A DNA stretch of 34,892 nt from Streptomyces griseoaurantiacus (GTDB taxonomy: Bacteria > Actinomycetota > Actinomycetes > Streptomycetales > Streptomycetaceae). This document shows positions 25,635-33,061 of this stretch, piece after piece (position 1 is the first letter of the stretch; each line of letters begins with the position of its first letter). A program made the translations under genes and the position numbers. Below the pieces are notes generated by a model. That model saw only the letters and a list, made by a program, of their open reading frames with translations, made no database searches and was not told the origin of the DNA. Location of the stretch: assembly GCA_014656015.1 (NCBI GenBank), contig BNBP01000075.1:1-34892 (forward strand). Direction: 5' to 3'.

Positions 25635-26912
25635 ATGACGTCATTGCTCCAGGACCCACTCCTGTGGGTCTTGCTGGCGGTACTTCTCGCTGCGGTCTTC
25701 GCGGTGATGAAGGCCCGCCGCACCAACATGGCACTCCGCAGACAGAACGAGAACCTGCGCAGCGCCCGAGACGGCCTCCAGGGAGAACGCAACCAGCTCT
25801 ACACCGACTACGCCGCCCTGCGCACCCAGCACTCCGACGCCCTCGCGGAGGTGCGCCAGGACGCGGAGGCGGAGACCAAGGACGTACTGAAGTCCGCGAT
25901 GCGCACCCTCCAGGTGCTCGCGGACGAGCAGCAGCACGTCATCGACAAGGCACAGCGCAAGTACGGCGACGACTCCGAGATCCTCGCCGACCTGATGCTG
26001 GTGGACCACACCAACAGCCAGTTCAGCCGCCGTGCCCAGGGCATCGCGGTGCTGTGCGGTGGCTGGCTCGGGCGCCGCGAGACCATCGCCTCGGTCTACG
26101 ACGTGGCCCGCAGCGCGCAGGGGCGGATCAAGCACTTCGACCGGGTCCGCATCAACTCGCAGGTGAACGTCTCGGTCGCGCCCAGGGCCGTGGAGCCCGT
26201 GGCGGTGGTGCTGGCCGAGCTGCTGGCCAACGCCACCAACTACAGCGCGCCCGGCACGCCCGTCGAGATCAACATCCAGACCGTGTCGACCGGCGTGTGC
26301 CTGATCGTCGACGACGCGGGTCTCGGCATGAGCCAGGAGGAGAAGGACCGGGCCGCCGAGCTGCTCGATCCCCAGGGGCCCGTCGCCATCACCGGCCTCG
26401 GCAATCCCCCCAAGTTCGGTTTCGCCGTCTCGGGGATGCTCGCCGCCCGCTACGGCTTCAAGGTGTCGGTCGACTCCGTATCCCCCTACGGCGGCGTACG
26501 CGCGGTGATTCTTCTGCCCGAGAACCTGCTGACCACCAATGTGCCCGAACCGGAGGAGTCCGGGGCGACGGGGCACCGCCACGCGGACGGGCAGTCCGCC
26601 GTGCCGGGGCCGACGCCGGTGCCGGACCCGGAGCCGATGGCGCAGCCACAGCGGCTGACATCGATGGCAACGTCCGCCCACCACGCGGCCCCCGCCCGCC
26701 CGGTCGGCACCACGGCCGGGGGTCTGCCCAAGCGCCGTCGCATCAGTTCGGTCTCCGTGGTCCCGTTCCCCGTCGACGCCGACGAGGCGGAGCGGGAGCA
26801 GCCGGAGCCGGAACACGGCGGCCAGGTCACCGCGGCGCGCATCTCCGCGTTCGCGCGCGGCACGCAGCTCGGTCGGAACACCCCCTCCACGGAAGGACCC
26901 GAAGCCCAGTGA
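25635..26912 (+). CDS. cvnA: Conservon sensor-kinase-like protein CvnA
   Basis: A 425-residue membrane protein with a GHKL ATPase domain, the first protein of a Streptomyces conservon. One transmembrane helix lies at about 8-27 (LLWVLLAVLLAAVFAVM). A coiled coil rich in Arg/Gln/Glu covers about 30-110, with no extracellular sensor domain of size. The ATPase part has the N-box ELLANATNYSAPGTPVEI near 195, the G1 box VDDAGLGMS and G2 FGFAVSGMLAARYG. No clear phospho-accepting H-box is seen. A Pro-rich tail ends in a conserved-looking ISAFARGTQLGR. In the studied cvn9 system CvnA to CvnD form a membrane complex like a eukaryotic G-protein receptor. Its stop overlaps cvnB. Confidence 0.93.
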   Translation: MTSLLQDPLLWVLLAVLLAAVFAVMKARRTNMALRRQNENLRSARDGLQGERNQLYTDYAALRTQHSDALAEVRQDAEAETKDVLKSAMRTLQVLADEQQHVIDKAQRKYGDDSEILADLMLVDHTNSQFSRRAQGIAVLCGGWLGRRETIASVYDVARSAQGRIKHFDRVRINSQVNVSVAPRAVEPVAVVLAELLANATNYSAPGTPVEINIQTVSTGVCLIVDDAGLGMSQEEKDRAAELLDPQGPVAITGLGNPPKFGFAVSGMLAARYGFKVSVDSVSPYGGVRAVILLPENLLTTNVPEPEESGATGHRHADGQSAVPGPTPVPDPEPMAQPQRLTSMATSAHHAAPARPVGTTAGGLPKRRRISSVSVVPFPVDADEAEREQPEPEHGGQVTAARISAFARGTQLGRNTPSTEGPEAQ

Positions 26913-27310
26913 ATCCCGACCTGTCGTGGGTGCTGAACGACGTGCTCCAGGTGCGCGGCGCCCGGCACGCGATCCTCGTCTCGGCCGACGGCCTGCTGCT
27001 GGAGCGCTCCAGCGACATCGGCCGTGACGAGGCGGAGACCAACGCGGCCGCCATGAGCTCGATGCAGTCCCTGAGCCGGGCGGTGGCCCCGTTCGTGTCC
27101 GCCGGGAACGGCGTCTGGAAGCAGACGCTGATCGAGTACGACGGTGGCTGGATCTTCCTGATCGCCGCGGGCCAGGGTGCCTACCTGGCGGTCTCGGCGG
27201 CCCTCGACGTCGACATGGAGTCGATGTCGTTCCGGATGCAGCAGCAGGTGAGCGCGCTGGGCAAGGCGATGACCACACCGCCCCGCCAGAGCGCGGGTGC
27301 GGACGTATGA
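26909..27310 (+). CDS. cvnB: Roadblock/LC7 protein CvnB
   Basis: A 133-residue Roadblock/LC7 domain protein, probably acting on the GTPase CvnD (the family resembles MglB-type GTPase activators). It begins NPDLSWVLNDVLQVRGARHA, with the strand ILVSADGLLLERSS and later WIFLIAAGQGAYLAVSA, which are standard. GTG 26909 overlaps the cvnA stop (GTGA), with GGAAGGA 11 bases before. It is second in the cvnABCD operon, and its stop overlaps the cvnC start. Confidence 0.95.
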   Translation: MNPDLSWVLNDVLQVRGARHAILVSADGLLLERSSDIGRDEAETNAAAMSSMQSLSRAVAPFVSAGNGVWKQTLIEYDGGWIFLIAAGQGAYLAVSAALDVDMESMSFRMQQQVSALGKAMTTPPRQSAGADV

Positions 27311-27681
27311 CCCGGCCGGACGAGGAAGCCGCGGTCACCGGTCACTTCGTACGCTCCTACGTCATCACCGGGGGCCGGCGCCTGCCGGAGGCGGACGAGC
27401 TGTCCCTGCACACCCTGGTGACGCTCGCCCCCGACGCGGAGCTGCCGCTCGGGGCGTCCCCGGAGGTGCGCGAGATCTGGGAGCTGTGCGCCGGCGGCTA
27501 CCTGGCCGTGGCCGAGGTGTCCGCCCACCTCGGGCTGCCCGTGGGAGTGGCCCGGCTGCTGCTGACCGATTTATTCGAACAGGGCCATCTGCTGCGCCGC
27601 GCCGCACCGCCGCGCGCACAGCTCGTCGACCGAGAAACCATCGAGAAGGTGCTGCATGGACTCCAAACCCGTTATGGATGA
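27307..27681 (+). CDS. cvnC: DUF742 protein CvnC
   Basis: A 124-residue DUF742 protein. It shows FVRSYVITGGRR near residue 14, LSLHTLVTL, then a winged-helix-like part (ELCAGGYLAVAEVSAHLGLP, VGVARLLLTDLFEQGHLLRR). Its role in conservons is not settled; binding to the other Cvn proteins is reported for cvn9. The start ATG lies on the cvnB stop (ATGA, 27307-27310). The 3' end overlaps cvnD by 26 bases. Confidence 0.94.
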   Translation: MTRPDEEAAVTGHFVRSYVITGGRRLPEADELSLHTLVTLAPDAELPLGASPEVREIWELCAGGYLAVAEVSAHLGLPVGVARLLLTDLFEQGHLLRRAAPPRAQLVDRETIEKVLHGLQTRYG

Positions 27682-28285
27682 GCGCGGGACCACCCGCAGC
27701 ACCCCCGCCGGCCGCAACCCGGGCATCTACGTCTCCGACGCGGTGACCACCACCGCCAAGATCCTCGTCGTGGGCCACTTCGCCGTGGGCAAGACCACGT
27801 TCATCGGGTCGCTCTCGGAGATCACCCCGCTGCGCACCGAGGAGAAGATGACGGAGGCGTCCACCCAGGTGGACGACCTGCGCGGGGCGCCGGACAAGGT
27901 GACCACCACCGTGGCCCTGGACTTCGGCCGGCTGACCCTGAGCGACGACCTGGTGCTCTACCTGTTCGGCACGCCGGGCCAGCAGCGGTTCATGCAGCTC
28001 TGGGAGGACATGGCGCGCGGCGCGCTGGGCGCGCTGATCCTGGTGGATCCCGCCCGGCTCGCCGACTCCTTCCCGGTGATCGACCTGGTGGAGAAGTACG
28101 GCCTGGAGTACGCCATCGCCGTCAACTCCTTCGATCCCTCGGCACAGTTCGCCCAGGAGGAGATCCGCGAGGCGCTGGACCTGCTGCCGGACACCCCCGT
28201 CGAGTACTGCGACGCCCGGGACCAGCGCTCCTCCGGCCACGCGCTGATCGCCCTCGTGCGGCACCTGCTCACCCGGGTGTCCTGA
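27656..28285 (+). CDS. cvnD: Conservon small GTPase CvnD
   Basis: A 209-residue Ras-like GTPase, the switch of the conservon. Walker A is GHFAVGKTT (residues 40-48). The switch II region reads LYLFGTPGQQRF, where the usual DxxG Asp is replaced, as is usual in this family. The base-recognition NKxD is changed to NSFD. GALILVDPARLADSF follows switch II. ATG 27656 has GAGAAGG upstream and overlaps cvnC. The P450 gene follows 40 bases later with its own ribosome site, and no terminator lies between them, so one transcript is likely. Confidence 0.95.
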   Translation: MDSKPVMDERGTTRSTPAGRNPGIYVSDAVTTTAKILVVGHFAVGKTTFIGSLSEITPLRTEEKMTEASTQVDDLRGAPDKVTTTVALDFGRLTLSDDLVLYLFGTPGQQRFMQLWEDMARGALGALILVDPARLADSFPVIDLVEKYGLEYAIAVNSFDPSAQFAQEEIREALDLLPDTPVEYCDARDQRSSGHALIALVRHLLTRVS

Positions 28286-28325
28286 ACACCCCTCGTACCA
28301 CTTCCGCCCCCGAAGGAACCACCTC

Positions 28326-29711
28326 ATGGACCACCAGCAACCGGCCGGCAGCCCCGGCGCCGCCTCCAGATGCCCGATGCACGGCGCCGACTTCGCGGCC
28401 GACCCGCACCTGGTCTACGACCAGTTGCGCGCCCAGGGCCCGGCGGCGCCCGTGGAGATAGCGCCCGGCGTGAACGCCACCCTGGTCACCGGGTACGAGA
28501 CCGCCCTGCGCGTTCTGCAGAGCCCGCAGCTCTTCGTCCGGGACTCACGGCGTTGGAAAGACCTCAACGAGGGCCGTATATCCCTGGACAGCCCCGTCCT
28601 GCCGATGATGGCCTACCGGCCCAACTGCCTGTTCACCGACGGGGCCGTGCACCTGCGGCTGCGCAAGGCGGTCACCGAGAGCCTGGACAAGCTGAACATC
28701 ACCCGGATCCGCCGGGACGTCGAGCCGATCGCCGCCTATCTCATCGACCAGTTCAGCGAGCGCGGCCGGGCCGACCTGCTGCACGACTACGCCAAGCTGC
28801 TGCCGCTGCTGCTGTTCAACAAGCTGTTCGGCTGCCCGGCCGACATCGGCGACCGGCTGACCGGCGCCATGGCCGCCCTGTTCGAGGCGCAGGACCCGAA
28901 CGAGGCGCTGCGCGCCAACGAGGAGCTCAACGCCTCCCTGATGGAGCTGATCGCGCTCAAGCGGCGCGAGCCCGGCGACGACATGACCTCGTGGCTGATC
29001 CAGCACGGTGCGGGCCTGACCGACGAGGAGCTCAAGGACCAGCTCGTGATGCTGATGGGGGCCGGCATCGAGCCGGAGCGCAACCTCATCTCCAACACGC
29101 TGCTGACGCTGCTCACCGAGGACTCCGGCCGCGGCACCGGCATGCTGATCGAGGAGGCGCTCGACCACGTCCTGTGGAACGACCCGCCGATCGCCAACTA
29201 CGCCACGCACTTCCCCGTGCAGGACATGGACCTCGGCGGCACGGTCGTGGAGGCGAACTCCCCGGTCGTGATCAGCTTCGCGGGTGCCAACACGGACCCG
29301 GCGCTGAAGGAGGCCCGGCAGGCGCGCAGCGCGGGTGCCCACCTGGCGTGGGGTGCCGGGCCGCACGCCTGCCCGGCGAAGTCGCCGGCGCAGGTGATCG
29401 CGGTGGCGGCGGTCGAGGCGATCCTCAACGCCCTGCCCGACCTCCAGCTCGCGGTACCGGCCGACCAGTTGCAGTGGCGTCCGGGACTGTTCCACCGGGC
29501 GCTGGTGGCGCTGCCGGTGCGTTTCGGCCCGACGCCCGCGACCCGGGTGGCCTCGGCGCTGGGCAACGGCGCCATGCCGGCGGCCCGGCCGACGCCGGCC
29601 GAGCAGCCGCTGCGGGCCCAGGCGCCCTCGGCCCCGCGTCCGGCGGAGCCGCAGCGGGCGGGCCGCAAGGGCGGCTTCTGGAGCACGTTCCTGGACCTGT
29701 TCCGGGTGTGA
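28326..29711 (+). CDS. CYP157-like cytochrome P450 lacking ExxR
   Basis: A 461-residue soluble P450-fold protein. The heme ligand is Cys349 in LAWGAGPHACPAK, so heme can bind. The K-helix position reads DHVLWNDPP (280-288). Aligned on DPP, the invariant Glu and Arg of ExxR are His281 and Trp284, resembling the EQSLW reported for CYP157C1. The I-helix has AGIEPER (246-252), with Pro250 where the oxygen-activating Thr belongs. CYP157s are known for this and are often next to conservons and a CYP154. A Pro/Ala-rich linker and a terminal GGFWSTFLDLFRV extend past the P450 domain. Monooxygenase activity is doubtful. It is the last gene before the terminator at 29719. Confidence 0.9.
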   Translation: MDHQQPAGSPGAASRCPMHGADFAADPHLVYDQLRAQGPAAPVEIAPGVNATLVTGYETALRVLQSPQLFVRDSRRWKDLNEGRISLDSPVLPMMAYRPNCLFTDGAVHLRLRKAVTESLDKLNITRIRRDVEPIAAYLIDQFSERGRADLLHDYAKLLPLLLFNKLFGCPADIGDRLTGAMAALFEAQDPNEALRANEELNASLMELIALKRREPGDDMTSWLIQHGAGLTDEELKDQLVMLMGAGIEPERNLISNTLLTLLTEDSGRGTGMLIEEALDHVLWNDPPIANYATHFPVQDMDLGGTVVEANSPVVISFAGANTDPALKEARQARSAGAHLAWGAGPHACPAKSPAQVIAVAAVEAILNALPDLQLAVPADQLQWRPGLFHRALVALPVRFGPTPATRVASALGNGAMPAARPTPAEQPLRAQAPSAPRPAEPQRAGRKGGFWSTFLDLFRV

Positions 29712-29718
29712 CCGAGGG

Positions 29719-29770
29719 GGCGGGAGGCTGCTGCGGACATCGGGGTGCGGGTCCGGAGCAGCCTCCCGCC
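29719..29770 (+). terminator. Terminator between the two P450 genes
   Basis: GGCGGGAGGCTGCT (29719-29732) pairs perfectly with AGCAGCCTCCCGCC (29757-29770). After one mismatch, CGGA pairs with TCCG. It lies 7 bases after the first P450 stop. The 184 bases from here to the next gene should therefore contain a promoter. TTGACC near 29804 is a possible -35, without a good -10. Confidence 0.88.
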
Positions 29771-29954
29771 GTGTGAGCGCACGTGTGCTCCTGTGAACAT
29801 CATTTGACCGAATGTGGGCGATGACGACCGCCAGAAGTCCACAATGTGCCACGGAATGTGACAGGAGCAACACGCTGCGGCGCATGCCGAAGGTATGGGG
29901 ACGGGTAGGTTCCGCCGGTACGGGTAACGCACCGCCCACCCGAAGGAGCCCCCC

Positions 29955-31238
29955 GTGTCCGCCGTCGGTGACATACCCCGCACCACCGTCGACCGCCGTA
30001 CCGTCCTCTCCGTGCTCCGGCGGCTCCGCTCCCCCGAGGGCCAGAGCAACCCCCTCCCGCTCTGGGAGGAGTTCCGCCGGCTCGGCGACGTCGTCCCCGC
30101 CCCCTGGGGCGGCTACTTCCTCACCGGCTACGACGTCTGCAACCAGGTACTGCGCGACCGCGCCTGGCACGTCCCCGACTTCGCCTGGCAGGACCGGCAG
30201 GCCGACCCCGGACGCTGGGGGGCCGCCGCGACCCGCGAGATGGGCGGCACCCTCTCCCGCCTCAACGCCCCCGCGCACACGTGCCAACGGCGCGCCCTGG
30301 GCAACCCCTTCGACCGCAGCACCCTCCAGGACCTGGCCCCGGTCGTCGCCGGGCACGTCGACACCCTCCTGGACGACCTGGCCGAACGGCTGGAGGCCGA
30401 GGGCGAGGCCGACTTCCTCTCCCTCGTCGCCGAACCGCTCCCCATCAGGACCGTCGGTCACTGGCTCGGCCTGCCCCCCGAGGACCACGCGCGCATCGTG
30501 GACTTCGCGCACCGCCAGGTCTTCGCCCAGGAACTCACGCCCACCCGGAGCCAACTGGAGATCTCGGCCGGGGCCAGCGCCGAGATGCGGGCCTACTTCA
30601 CCGAGCTGATCGCCGGCCGCCGCGCCGCCCCGGGCGAGGACGCGCTCTCCGGCTGGATCCGCCACTGGGACGCCGCCCACCCGGACGACCCGGCCGCCGC
30701 CGACCACGTCCTCTACCACCTGACCATGTTCATCACCATCGCCTCGATGGAGACCACCGCGACCACGATGTCCAACGCGGTGTGGCTGCTGGGCCGGGAC
30801 CCCGGGCGGTGGGCCTGGCTGCGGGAGCACCGGGAGTTCGTCGACGGGGCGATGGAGGAGACCCTGCGCTACGACCCCCCGGTGCACCTCACCTCCCGTT
30901 ACGCCTCCGAGGACACCGAACTGGCCGGGGTGCCCATGCCCCGCGACACGATGGTCCACGTCCTCTACGGCGCCGCCGCGCACGATCCGCGCCGCAACCC
31001 CGACCCCGGCGCCTTCGACCCCACCCGGGACGGGGCGCACCTCAGCTTCGGCGGGGGCGCGCACTACTGCCTGGGGGCGGCGCTCGCCCGGCTGGAGATC
31101 CGTACCCTGCTGGCCCGGCTGCTGGAACGGTTCCCCACCCTGCGGCCGGTCTCCGCCCCCGCCTACGCGCCCCGGATGGTGTTCCGGCGCGTCACCTCCC
31201 TGAAGGTGACCTCGACCTCCCTGGCGGCGGCCGCATGA
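29955..31238 (+). CDS. CYP154-like cytochrome P450
   Basis: A 427-residue bacterial P450 monooxygenase with all canonical sites. The I-helix is IASMETTATT (acid/alcohol Glu-Thr). The K-helix ExxR is Glu302-Thr-Leu-Arg305 in EETLRYDPP. The heme loop LSFGGGAHYCLGAALAR contains Cys372. It would need a separate ferredoxin and reductase, which are not in the window. Its neighbour and type suggest the CYP154 family, which pairs with CYP157 in Streptomyces and oxidises polycyclic or steroid-like substrates in tested cases. GTG 29955 follows AAGGAG. Its stop overlaps the crotonase start (ATGA), so the two are translationally coupled. Confidence 0.92.
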   Translation: MSAVGDIPRTTVDRRTVLSVLRRLRSPEGQSNPLPLWEEFRRLGDVVPAPWGGYFLTGYDVCNQVLRDRAWHVPDFAWQDRQADPGRWGAAATREMGGTLSRLNAPAHTCQRRALGNPFDRSTLQDLAPVVAGHVDTLLDDLAERLEAEGEADFLSLVAEPLPIRTVGHWLGLPPEDHARIVDFAHRQVFAQELTPTRSQLEISAGASAEMRAYFTELIAGRRAAPGEDALSGWIRHWDAAHPDDPAAADHVLYHLTMFITIASMETTATTMSNAVWLLGRDPGRWAWLREHREFVDGAMEETLRYDPPVHLTSRYASEDTELAGVPMPRDTMVHVLYGAAAHDPRRNPDPGAFDPTRDGAHLSFGGGAHYCLGAALARLEIRTLLARLLERFPTLRPVSAPAYAPRMVFRRVTSLKVTSTSLAAAA

Positions 31239-32086
31239 CCTCCCCGACGCCGCCCGTACCGCCGGTGCCCCCGATGCCGCCCTCGGTGCCCTCGGTGCCC
31301 TCGGTGGCCGAGACCGTGCTGCTGAAGACCCTGCGGGTCCAGCAGAACGGCGCCGTGCTCTCGATCGAGCTGAACACCCCCGAGGACGGCAACCTCGTCA
31401 CCGACCAGATGCTGCAGGACCTCCTGACCGTGCTCGACGGTCAGGACCCCGGTGTACGGGTGGTCGTCCTGTCCGGCGCGGGCGAGGACTTCTGCGTCGG
31501 CGGGGACCGCGCCGCACTCGCCGGGCACCTGGCCGAGGACCCGGGCGGCGCCGGGATACGCGCCTACGGCAACCGGGCGCGGCGGGTCTGCGAGGCGCTG
31601 ACCCGGAACCCGGCGGTCACCGTCGCGGCGGTGCACGGGCGGGTGATCGGCGCCGGGTTCGCCCTCGCCCTCGCCTGCGACCTGCGGGCCGGGGCCGACA
31701 CCGCGACCTTCCGGCTCCCCGAACTCGCGCTCGGGGTGCCGGCCGCGTGGGGCGGGCTGCTGCCGCGGCTGCTCAGCGAGGTGGGGCCCGCGCGGGCCCG
31801 GGAACTGGTGCTCACCGGACGGGAGTTCGGGGCACGGGAGGCGCTCGGGCTGTCGCTGCTGCAGCGGGTCGTGCCGTGGGCCGACCTCGACGCGGCGGTC
31901 GCCGCGTGGACCCGGCCGGTGGTGCGGCGGCCGGGAGGCGCGCTGCGGGTGACGAAGGCACTGCTCAACGCGTACGGGGTGGGCTCACGGCTGGCCGACG
32001 CGACGGGGCTGGACGCGGAGTTGCTCGCCTCCGTCCTCACGTCGGAGCAGCCGGGCACCGGCCGCCGTACGGGGCATCTGCTGTGA
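31235..32086 (+). CDS. Enoyl-CoA hydratase/isomerase-family protein
   Basis: A 283-residue crotonase-fold protein. A disordered N-terminus of Pro/Val repeats (PTPPVPPVPPMPPSVPS) fills residues 4-24. The oxyanion-hole segments GAGEDFCVGGD (81-91) and GRVIGAGFALALACD (135-149) are present, as is the later glutamate (Glu163 in FRLPELALG). The other catalytic glutamate of the hydratase, normally in GGGCELAMMCD, is Ala143 here. So it may not be a true hydratase; isomerase, lyase or other acyl-CoA chemistry is possible. It is coupled to the CYP154-like gene by a 4-base overlap, which suggests both act on the same compound. Confidence 0.87.
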   Translation: MTSPTPPVPPVPPMPPSVPSVPSVAETVLLKTLRVQQNGAVLSIELNTPEDGNLVTDQMLQDLLTVLDGQDPGVRVVVLSGAGEDFCVGGDRAALAGHLAEDPGGAGIRAYGNRARRVCEALTRNPAVTVAAVHGRVIGAGFALALACDLRAGADTATFRLPELALGVPAAWGGLLPRLLSEVGPARARELVLTGREFGAREALGLSLLQRVVPWADLDAAVAAWTRPVVRRPGGALRVTKALLNAYGVGSRLADATGLDAELLASVLTSEQPGTGRRTGHLL

Positions 32087-32087
32087 C

Positions 32088-32126
32088 GGGGCCCCGGCAG
32101 CGGCGATTCACCCGCTGACCGGCCCC
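32088..32126. terminator. Bidirectional terminator
   Basis: GGGGCC (32088-32093) pairs with GGCCCC (32121-32126), and CAGCGG (32098-32103) with CCGCTG (32112-32117), separated by small internal loops. It lies at the meeting point of the crotonase gene and the convergent response-regulator gene, whose stop codon it includes. Confidence 0.65.
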
Positions 32127-32782
32127 GCCCTGTCCAGCAGCCCCGTGCGCGCGGCCAGCGCCGCCGCCTCCAGGCGGCTGCCCACGCCGAGTTTCATCAG
32201 CACCCGCTGCACATGCGTGCGCGCGGTGCTCGGCGCTATGCCCATGCCGGCCGCGATCAGCCGGGTGTCCTCACCGTCGGCGACCCGGACCAGCACCTCC
32301 ACCTCACGGGGCGTGAGCATCGCGAGCAGCCGCTGGCCCTCGTCGTCCGGCTGGGCGGCGGGGTTGAGGAGTTCGGCGAACGCCCCCTGGAGCAGCAGCG
32401 GCGCGACCGCCGCCTCCCCCGCCCGCGCCTTCATGATCGCCCGCTCGACGCCCTCGATCCGCTCGTCGTGGCGCACATAGCCCGAGGCGCCCGCCGCGAA
32501 CGCCGCCGCGATCCCCCGGGGGTTCGGCACCGGGCCGAGCACCACCACCGCCACCTGCGGGCGTTCCCGCTTGATCCGCGCCACCGGGTCGAAGGCACCC
32601 GGCGCGGCCGGCGCGGCCGTGCCCAGCAGGCACACCTCGGGTGCGCGCGTGATCACCAGTTCCGCCGCTCCCGCGGCGGGCGCGGCCGCGGCGAGCACCC
32701 GGTGCCCGCGCAGTTTCAGCGCCGATGCCAGCGCCTCGGCCAGCAGCCGGTGGTCGTCGACCACCATCAGCCGCACTCCCAT
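32108..32782 (-). CDS. NarL-type response regulator, phosphorylation residues lost
   Basis: A 224-residue regulator with a receiver domain (about 3-125) and an intact LuxR helix-turn-helix (about 150-212: LTPREVEVLVRVADGED, IAPSTARTHVQRVLMKLGV). The acidic pair Asp9-Asp10 remains. The phospho-acceptor position is Gly54 (VCLLGTA), the Ser/Thr position is Gly83 (VVVLGP), and the conserved Lys is replaced in GYVRHD. It should therefore be controlled without phosphorylation, by ligand, partner or level. ATG 32782 has a G-run 7 bases upstream. It is convergent to the P450/crotonase operon. The 220 bases before it show only its likely promoter region and the terminator at 33003. Confidence 0.9.
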   Translation of the reverse strand: MGVRLMVVDDHRLLAEALASALKLRGHRVLAAAAPAAGAAELVITRAPEVCLLGTAAPAAPGAFDPVARIKRERPQVAVVVLGPVPNPRGIAAAFAAGASGYVRHDERIEGVERAIMKARAGEAAVAPLLLQGAFAELLNPAAQPDDEGQRLLAMLTPREVEVLVRVADGEDTRLIAAGMGIAPSTARTHVQRVLMKLGVGSRLEAAALAARTGLLDRAGPVSG

Positions 32783-33002
32783 CGAGCAACCCCCCAGTCA
32801 CCCCAGTCCCCCAACGGATGCCCACTGTGGATGCCCACCGATCCCCGTGGTCGGGAAAACCCCGCTCGGCAACCCCGTTCTGTCTGCCCCCGGAAGCTAC
32901 ACGCTTGTTCGACGTTGCGCTTCCCCTGGCGCCCAGAACTGCCCGGATTGCCGAAAAGCCCTCCCCGCGCGGGCCCGGCACGGTAGGCGATCAACGCGAA
33001 AA

Positions 33003-33029
33003 GGCCCCGCCCTCAACTGGGGCGGGGCC
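33003..33029 (-). terminator. Terminator of beta-propeller gene
   Basis: GGCCCCGCCC (33003-33012) and GGGCGGGGCC (33020-33029) form a perfect 10-bp stem. On the minus strand it is followed by TTTTCGCG, so it is a classical intrinsic terminator 32 bases past the stop at 33062. Confidence 0.92.
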
Positions 33030-33061
33030 GGGCGCGCGCACGTGTCCGCGCGCCTCGCGGG

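Noticed and set aside
29853..29880. SigR-type promoter (GGAAT at 29853-29857)
   Set aside because: The expected GTT after 18-19 bases is missing.
28545..31064. Minus-strand open frame of 839 codons across both P450 genes
   Set aside because: It is antisense to two recognised P450s and crosses a strong terminator.
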